Position numbers and translations under genes: made by a program
DNA from: Rhodobiaceae bacterium
Lineage (GTDB): Bacteria > Pseudomonadota > Alphaproteobacteria > Rhizobiales > Tepidamorphaceae
Direction of reading: 5' to 3'
DNA length: 64,000 nt
Assembly: GCA_020637895.1 (NCBI GenBank)
Contig: JACKJP010000002.1
Location: 1 to 64,000, forward strand
Part shown: piece by piece, positions 62,212-64,000 of the stretch
Layout of the letters: every line of letters begins with the position of its first letter
Position numbering within the stretch: position 1 is the first letter of the stretch
Notes under the pieces: model-generated
What the model was told of the DNA's origin: nothing
Database searches by the model: none
Seen by the model: the letters and a program-made list of their open reading frames with translations, nothing else

Positions 62212-62348
62212 TGTAGCAAACAATAAGAATGCATATTCGTTACTGAGGGGGGAGGTCAGTCCGTGCGATGCAGATCGCAGCCGCATCACTGTTTTCCCGA
62301 AATTGTGAGAGGACGTCCGGCCTTCGCGGCGCGGCGTAGCATGACTGT

Positions 62349-63488
62349 ATGACCGGACCCTTTTCGGACGTTCGCATCGTTGAATTCGCAGGTCAGGGCC
62401 CCGGGCCTTTTGCGGGCGGACTCCTTGCCGATTTCGGCGCCGACGTGATCCGGCTCGATCGCGCCGGCGCGCCGTTGCTCGACCCGAAATTCGACTTCTA
62501 CAACCGCAACAAGCGTTCGGTTGCGCTCAACCTCAAAGCCCCCGCGGGCGTCGAGATCGCGCTCGACCTCATCTCCAAGGCGGATGTGGTCATCGAAGGC
62601 TTCAGGCCAGGTGTCCTGGAACGCCTCGGTCTCGGTCCGGACGTGTGCATGGCGCGCAATCCGGCGCTGGTATTCGGCCGGATGACGGGCTGGGGCCAGG
62701 ATGGTCCGATGGTCATGGAAGCCGGGCACGACATCAATTATCTGGCGCTGACCGGAGCCCTGCATTGCATCGGCTACCAGGACATGCCGCCGGCTCCGCC
62801 GCTCAATCTCGTCGCCGATCTCGGCGGCGGCGGCATGTATCTCGCCTTCGGCATCCTCGCCGCGCTGCATGAAGCCCGCCGCTCCGGCAAGGGGCAGGTC
62901 GTGGACATGGCGATGATCGAGGGCGTTTCGCATCTGATGTCGGCGTTTCAGGCGTTCCGCCAGCAGGGCACGTGGACCGAGAAGCGGGCTGACAACGTTG
63001 TCGATGGCGGCTCGCCGGACTACGGCTGCTACGAGACCAGCGATGGCAAATATGTCGCCGTCGGCGCGATGGAACCGCAGTTCTATGCCGCGCTTTTGCA
63101 GGTGCTCGGTTTTGACGCGAACGCCATTCCCAGCCGCGACGACCGCGCCAACTGGCCTGAGCTGAAGCGCATGTTCGCAGAGCGTTTCAAGAGCAAGACA
63201 CGAGATGCGTGGATGAAGGCGGCCGAAGGCAAGGATGCCTGTTTCTCGCCCGTCCTTTCCATCGACGAGGCCTTCGAACATCCACAGATGGTGGCGCGCG
63301 GAGCGCATCAGAAATTCAACGGCCTGATGCACCCCTCGCCTGCGCCGCGTCTGTCGCGCACGCCAGGCAGCCTGCGTCGCGCGACGCCCGCCCCGGGCGA
63401 GAATACACGTGAAATACTGGGCGATTGGGGGATCGACCAGCAAAAATGGGAGCCACTGTTGGCAGAGGGAACGGTGATTCAATCATGA
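62349..63488 (+). CDS. CaiB/BaiF family protein, alpha-methylacyl-CoA racemase-like
   Basis: This 379-aa protein is paralogous to the protein at 9114. The racemase residues His127 (GHDINY), Asp157 (VADLGGGGMYL) and Glu242 (AMEPQFY) are present. It should interconvert 2-methylacyl-CoA epimers. The start is ATG 62349 with a weak RBS. Its stop overlaps the dctQ start (ATGA), so it is translationally coupled to the TRAP membrane genes, an unusual arrangement suggesting the imported acid is a chiral 2-methyl-branched acid. Confidence 0.88.
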   Translation: MTGPFSDVRIVEFAGQGPGPFAGGLLADFGADVIRLDRAGAPLLDPKFDFYNRNKRSVALNLKAPAGVEIALDLISKADVVIEGFRPGVLERLGLGPDVCMARNPALVFGRMTGWGQDGPMVMEAGHDINYLALTGALHCIGYQDMPPAPPLNLVADLGGGGMYLAFGILAALHEARRSGKGQVVDMAMIEGVSHLMSAFQAFRQQGTWTEKRADNVVDGGSPDYGCYETSDGKYVAVGAMEPQFYAALLQVLGFDANAIPSRDDRANWPELKRMFAERFKSKTRDAWMKAAEGKDACFSPVLSIDEAFEHPQMVARGAHQKFNGLMHPSPAPRLSRTPGSLRRATPAPGENTREILGDWGIDQQKWEPLLAEGTVIQS

Positions 63489-63976
63489 TAAAGATCTTCA
63501 AGCAGGTTCTGATGGCATTTGTGGGAGTGATCCTCTTCTGCCTGATGGCGGTCGTCTTCACGGACGTGCTGCTTCGGAACATTTTCAATGCGCCGCTTCC
63601 GTGGGGAACGGAAATGACGGAGCTTCTGATGGGCGCGATGGCCTTCGGGTCTTTCCCGCTTATCGCTCTCAATCTCGGCCATATCTGTGTTGAGTTGTTG
63701 CAGCTCAGCGAAGACTCCGTCTTCGCCAGGGTTATCAACATCGTCGCCAGCCTGATGACCGCGGCCGTTTTCTTCATTCTGACCCAGCAGGTTCAGGTGT
63801 TCGCAGAACGCACCGGGCGCTCGGGCGAGATCCTGCCGCAGCTCGGACTGAACTGGGAATGGGTGTGGTGGACGATCTTCGGCTTCTCGATCCTCACCAT
63901 CATCTGCGCGCTGATCGCCGCCATCCAGCAGGCCCTTCATATCAAGAACCGCAGCAAGAAGGTGGTTGCGCCATGA
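63485..63976 (+). CDS. dctQ: TRAP transporter small membrane subunit DctQ
   Basis: This 163-aa membrane protein has four hydrophobic helices (about residues 8-28, 45-62, 82-102 and 124-146), typical of DctQ. VLLRNIFNAPLPWGTEMTELLM is characteristic of this subunit. It starts within the end of the racemase-like gene and overlaps dctM by 4 bp. It should pair with one or more of the three DctP proteins. Confidence 0.92.
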   Translation: MIKIFKQVLMAFVGVILFCLMAVVFTDVLLRNIFNAPLPWGTEMTELLMGAMAFGSFPLIALNLGHICVELLQLSEDSVFARVINIVASLMTAAVFFILTQQVQVFAERTGRSGEILPQLGLNWEWVWWTIFGFSILTIICALIAAIQQALHIKNRSKKVVAP

Positions 63977-64000
63977 TCGCCACACTCATCGCTTTCGTTG
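63973..64000 (+). CDS. dctM: TRAP transporter large membrane subunit DctM (5' end, cut by the window)
   Basis: ATGATCGCC begins at 63973, overlapping the dctQ stop as ATGA, and encodes MIATLIAFV before the sequence ends. Position directly after dctQ is the normal place of dctM. The identity is inferred from context. Confidence 0.7.

Overview
The window looks like a GC-rich alphaproteobacterial chromosome segment. That placement is an inference from codon bias, RBS style and family resemblance; there is no rRNA marker. Almost every gene belongs to CoA-thioester catabolism. I count 7 AMP-forming acyl-CoA ligases, 4 acyl-CoA dehydrogenases, 6 crotonase-fold proteins, 6 short-chain dehydrogenases (SDRs), 3 class III CoA-transferase/racemase proteins, 3 MaoC hydratases, 2 aminoglycoside-phosphotransferase (APH)-fold kinases, 1 thiolase and 1 HMG-CoA-synthase-like protein. 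There are also 2 TetR regulators, 1 cytochrome P450, and a TRAP transporter with three substrate-binding proteins. I saw no insertion sequences, tRNAs, rRNAs or CRISPR arrays.

Region 1 (162-8815, leftward) is a long gene run. In transcription order it encodes a BcrC-like and a BcrB-like subunit of the 2-hydroxyacyl-CoA dehydratase/benzoyl-CoA reductase family, their ATP-dependent [4Fe-4S] activator, a small two-helix membrane protein, a P450, a zinc alcohol dehydrogenase, a CoA-transferase and a crotonase. Region 2 (9114-18878) has a racemase-like CaiB gene, a TetR gene, a crotonase, a MaoC gene, and a second BcrC/BcrB pair in an apparent operon with a degenerate SDR and an acyl-CoA ligase. 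This pair has no activator of its own, and a second TetR gene is divergent from it. The two radical-enzyme pairs are the most unusual content here; their substrates are unknown.

Region 3 (18895-36005) holds acyl-CoA ligases (two as a tandem duplicate), an acyl-CoA dehydrogenase with Asp at the usual catalytic Glu position, a kinase-dehydrogenase pair resembling the 4-hydroxyacyl-CoA (levulinate, ACAD10/11) system, a nitroreductase, a PECR-like enoyl reductase, an MDR reductase and two VOC proteins. Region 4 (36078-43205) is an acyl-CoA ligase followed by a valine/isobutyrate module: isobutyryl-CoA dehydrogenase, hydratase, hydroxyisobutyryl-CoA hydrolase, MmsB and MmsA.

Region 5 (43430-55948) holds a FadJ-like protein without its dehydrogenase domain, a split MFE-2 (hydratase plus SDR), a MaoC-CitE-acyl-CoA dehydrogenase block, a thiolase and HMG-CoA-synthase/DUF35 pair, a BadH-like SDR, a thioesterase, and a second kinase with a small partner and an AttH-like protein. 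Region 6 (56035-64000) has three tandem DctP genes, an acyl-CoA ligase, a crotonase, a racemase-like CaiB gene and the TRAP membrane genes dctQ and dctM, cut by the window edge.

Together the genes suggest uptake of organic acids by TRAP transport, CoA activation by several ligases, racemisation, dehydrogenation, hydration and thiolysis, with possible reductive or radical dehydration steps. The BadH-like, AliA-like and Asp-type dehydrogenase genes hint at alicyclic or other branched ring acids. Several short motifs recur in intergenic regions and suggest at least two local regulons.
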